From: Rivularia sp034931125
GTDB taxonomy: Bacteria; Cyanobacteriota; Cyanobacteriia; Cyanobacteriales; Nostocaceae
DNA: 64,000 bases
Direction: 5' to 3'
NCBI RefSeq assembly: GCF_034931125.1
Contig: NZ_JAYGHM010000021.1
Coordinates: 38,356 to 102,355 of the forward strand
Under the pieces are notes generated by a model. That model was not told where the DNA came from and ran no database searches. It was given only the letters and a program-made list of their open reading frames with translations. Every line of letters starts with the position of its first letter. Position 1 is the first letter of the stretch. Below, one piece after another: positions 61,918-64,000 of the stretch. A program made the position numbers and the translations under genes.

Positions 61918-62460
61918 GGGTAAGCGATATTCTTTCATAGAAAAAAGGAACAGCCAGGGTATCCCTATAAATATGCCATATCTTCCACTAACGCTGAGCT
62001 ATCATAACTGTTCTGTGGAAATTATAGGTCTACTAGATACAGGTGCAAGCGTAAATGTACTACCTTTTGATATTGGTTTGCAATTGGGTGCTGTTTGGGA
62101 AGAACAAACAACCATTGTCCCATTAAGTGGAAATCTAGCTAGGTCAGAAGCCCGTGGTTTGGTAGTGTCTGCTACCATTGACGACTTTGCACCCGTTTTA
62201 CTCGCATTTGCTTGGACTGAATCTAGAGATGTTCCTTTAATACTCATAGGACTTACGCAACCGGCACATTTTCCTTGTAGGGTGCTGTGACACTTTGACT
62301 AATTTTTAACGTAGTAATGATGTTTGTAGTGTCACGCACCAGCCGAGTATTATGACAATTGCGTAAGTCCTGACTCAGACATACGAACTTTTTCAATGAG
62401 TTTGATGTCTGTTTTTATCGCTTTGATTTAGCTTTTGAGTTATGTCCAAGGCGAAAATAA
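61910..62460 (+). pseudogene. Retropepsin-like aspartic protease, split by a MITE
   Basis: The 5' part has the active-site motif LLDTGASVNVLPF and runs to SRDVPLIL. The 126 bp MITE (62247-62372) then interrupts the frame, and the interrupted frame stops at 62290. After the MITE the family C-terminus resumes as NFFNEFDVCFYRFDLAFELC and ends at 62460. Removing the MITE and one ACTCA copy joins PLIL-RHTNFFNEFDVCF in frame, giving about 140 residues, the usual size. The protein would have been a small dimeric pepsin-like protease; now only the N-terminal part can be made. Confidence 0.85.
62247..62372. mobile_element. 126 bp MITE with 13 bp inverted ends and 5 bp target duplication
   Basis: The terminal inverted repeats AGGACTTACGCAA (62248-62260) and TTGCGTAAGTCCT (62359-62371) are perfect over 13 bp. 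ACTCA occurs directly on both sides (62242-62246 and 62373-62377). The inside carries TGTAGGGTGCTGTGACACTT and GTAGTGTCACGCACCA, which can pair. No transposase inside; a related copy is at 41397-41711. Confidence 0.85.
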
Positions 62461-62503
62461 GATTTTGGTATCAACCCAGCTAAGTAAAACCAAGGTAAAA
62501 AAA

Positions 62504-62530
62504 GAAGCCCCAGCATATCACTAGGGCTTC
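62504..62530 (-). terminator. Rho-independent terminator of the DUF4114 gene
   Basis: GAAGCCC (62504-62510) pairs with GGGCTTC (62524-62530). On the minus strand a T-run follows (complement of the A-run 62497-62503). It ends about 55 bp after the gene stop. Confidence 0.88.
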
Positions 62531-62586
62531 TTGATTACGGATTAATATTTTGCACCATTAGACAAATGTCTAAATTTCTTCAACCT

Positions 62587-64000
62587 TTAGACAGTGGGAA
62601 AATCAACTTTAACAATCATATCGTTATAGTCAAAATCACCACCGCCAGCTAAATCTTCGTAACCGAAGGTATTGTCACCAAGCAAGCGAATGTGGTCAAC
62701 TCCATCGCTATTTGCTCCCAAGAATGAGAAGTAAACTTCTGCGTTGTTGTTGATTGCTTCATCTACAGTTCCATCTACAACCATGAAAGAAGCTAAAATA
62801 CTTCCACCGCTCATATTCCCATCAATGGTAGATGTTTGCTGATTATCGGTTTGAAGCAAATCTAAACCTGTGATGCGGTTTGTCAGGGCTGCTTCTTCAT
62901 ATCCAGCATCACCAGGATTGAAGTCTGCTACACCATCACCGTTTGTATCAATTCCACCGTTGGTATCAACAACTTGGTAGAAACCAATCAAGTTATCAAA
63001 GGCTGCTTCTCGATGTACTTCAACGCTTACTGATACTGAACCTGTGACATCTGTTAAATCTATAAGTTCTTGTTGCGATTCTCCTTGTAATTGTGTACCA
63101 GGAGTAGGAACATCTTGAGTCAGTTGTACACTTAAATCTAAATTAGTGAAATCAGTACTACCTGCTTCATCTGACCAGTTTAATTTAAAGCCTTCTGTAC
63201 CCAAGTCAGATACTTCTAAGTTGGAGGAATCGGAGAAGAATACGGGTAAGCTTGTGGTTCCGCTTTCTTCTAACTCAGCAAGTGCTGTATCAGTTGTACC
63301 GTTAGATACCAAATAGAAGCCCAAACGTGCGTCGGAATCAACTTCAAGTACCCGCTCAATATCTCCTAAGTCAAATCCAGTTGGACGGTCAGAAATTGCT
63401 GATAAGATAACTTGTGACCTTTGTAGCGCTGCTTGCAGATAACCGTCCGAACCAGGAGCATTACCATCAACGTTACCGTTTTCATCGTCTACAACAAATA
63501 CACCAATCTCATTTACTTTTTCGGTGTTGTTGTTAGCTAATGTAAATTTGACATTGGTGGAATCTCCTCCATTCAAAGTAAATATTCCGTTATTACTTTC
63601 AGTATCAAACACAGCAGGAGAAACATCGTTAAGGTTGACGGTAATATCAGCAGTATTAGTTAAGCTACCTAAGTCTGTTGCTGTCACCTCTAAATTGAAA
63701 GTAGGTATAACTTCAAAGTCAAGGTCGTCAAAGTCATTAACGGTAATTGTTCCGGTGGAGGAGTCTATTGCGAAAGCTAGGTTACTATCTCCATCAGGGT
63801 CGATATTACCGTTGGCGATCGCAAAAGTTAGAGCTTCATTTTCGGGGTCAGTTGCGGTAATAATACCTACTTCTGTTCCGGAAGTGCTGTTCTCATCTAC
63901 AGTGAAGGTGGCATCTTCAGCAGTTGGAGCTTCATTGACGTTGGTAACTGCAAGAGCGAAGTTTTTGCTGAAACTTTGACTTTCGTTACCATCGTCAGTG
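62587..64000 (-). CDS. Cadherin-like repeat protein with C-terminal DUF4114 domain (5' end outside)
   Basis: The frame is open from the right edge to the stop at 62587; a GTG at 63687 is internal, not a start. Visible order: cadherin-like repeats (ALAVTNVNEAPTAEDATFTV, AIDSSTGTITVNDFDDLDFE), a beta-rich region (VKFTLANNN), then DUF4114 with FGYEDLAGGGDFDYNDMIV at the C-terminus. Acidic D-x-D-x-D-type stretches (DTNGDGVADFNPGDAG) suggest calcium binding. Such very long proteins are usually secreted or cell-surface. It is probably a fragment of a large gene on H3. Confidence 0.85.
   Translation of the reverse strand, partial: TDDGNESQSFSKNFALAVTNVNEAPTAEDATFTVDENSTSGTEVGIITATDPENEALTFAIANGNIDPDGDSNLAFAIDSSTGTITVNDFDDLDFEVIPTFNLEVTATDLGSLTNTADITVNLNDVSPAVFDTESNNGIFTLNGGDSTNVKFTLANNNTEKVNEIGVFVVDDENGNVDGNAPGSDGYLQAALQRSQVILSAISDRPTGFDLGDIERVLEVDSDARLGFYLVSNGTTDTALAELEESGTTSLPVFFSDSSNLEVSDLGTEGFKLNWSDEAGSTDFTNLDLSVQLTQDVPTPGTQLQGESQQELIDLTDVTGSVSVSVEVHREAAFDNLIGFYQVVDTNGGIDTNGDGVADFNPGDAGYEEAALTNRITGLDLLQTDNQQTSTIDGNMSGGSILASFMVVDGTVDEAINNNAEVYFSFLGANSDGVDHIRLLGDNTFGYEDLAGGGDFDYNDMIVKVDFPTV

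Larger units (their letters stand above)
59760..64000. mobile_element. nifH element H3 (left part; right end outside window)
   Basis: nifH homology breaks at about 59760 before TRLMLHSK, and the 5' end of the gene is not found in the remaining 4.2 kb. A serine recombinase starts 40 bp inside and reads inward, as in H1. Cargo seen: a split retropepsin-like gene with a small partner and a DUF4114 protein. The repeat cannot be defined from one end. Confidence 0.85.

Overview
The window comes from a heterocyst-forming cyanobacterium (Nostocales; a Calothrix/Rivularia-like organism is plausible, but the genus cannot be fixed from the sequence). The evidence is a nifH-nifD-nifK operon on the minus strand, the canonical XisA repeat in nifD, frequent GCGATCGC octamers, low GC and many short interspersed palindromes. 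No rRNA, tRNA or CRISPR array was seen. Three stretches of N (41446-41595, 51839-52199, 55635-55909) hide sequence.

The central result is that nifHDK is cut into pieces by at least seven insertion elements, and most of the 64 kb is element DNA. Names used here: K1 in nifK (left edge to about 5507, other end outside); D1 (13,975 bp), D2 (1,878 bp) and D3 (1,765 bp) in nifD; H1 (31,027 bp), H2 (1,812 bp) and H3 (from about 59760 past the right edge) in nifH. D1, D2, D3 and H2 each encode a XisA/XisC-type tyrosine recombinase and are bounded by direct repeats of 11, 11, 7 and 10 bp. H1 and H3 each encode a large serine recombinase; H1 has a 15 bp repeat. In-silico removal of D1-D3, keeping one repeat copy each, gives a nifD of exactly 1,509 nt (502 codons plus stop). 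Removal of H1 and H2 gives 750 in-frame nt of nifH (249 residues plus stop), lacking only about the first 50 codons, which should lie beyond H3.

Layout, left to right: K1 with a parAB cassette and a graveyard of broken genes (1-5506); nifK 5' part (5507-6796); nifD 3' piece; D1 with xisA, an OXA-type beta-lactamase, Mn superoxide dismutase, a second-copy-type EF-G and hypotheticals; nifD third piece; D2 (recombinase only); nifD second piece; D3 (recombinase only); nifD 5' piece; nifH 3' piece; H1; a 57 bp nifH piece; H2 (recombinase only); nifH middle piece; H3 with a serine recombinase, a retropepsin-like gene split by a MITE, and a DUF4114 protein.

H1 carries a metal-handling region (cupredoxin, CopA-type ATPase, two-component system, ArsR/SmtB repressor with operators, Zn/Cd-type ATPase, MntP), a polysaccharide deacetylase, a VWA protein, and a defence-like block. 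That block is a DUF499 ATPase, a DUF1156 adenine methylase and a phospholipase D-helicase, resembling part of type 3 BREX but with no visible PglZ, together with toxin-antitoxin genes and Uma2. By analogy with Anabaena, these elements would be removed when a cell becomes a heterocyst. Vegetative cells would keep all cargo, and heterocysts would gain nitrogenase while losing the cargo from the chromosome.
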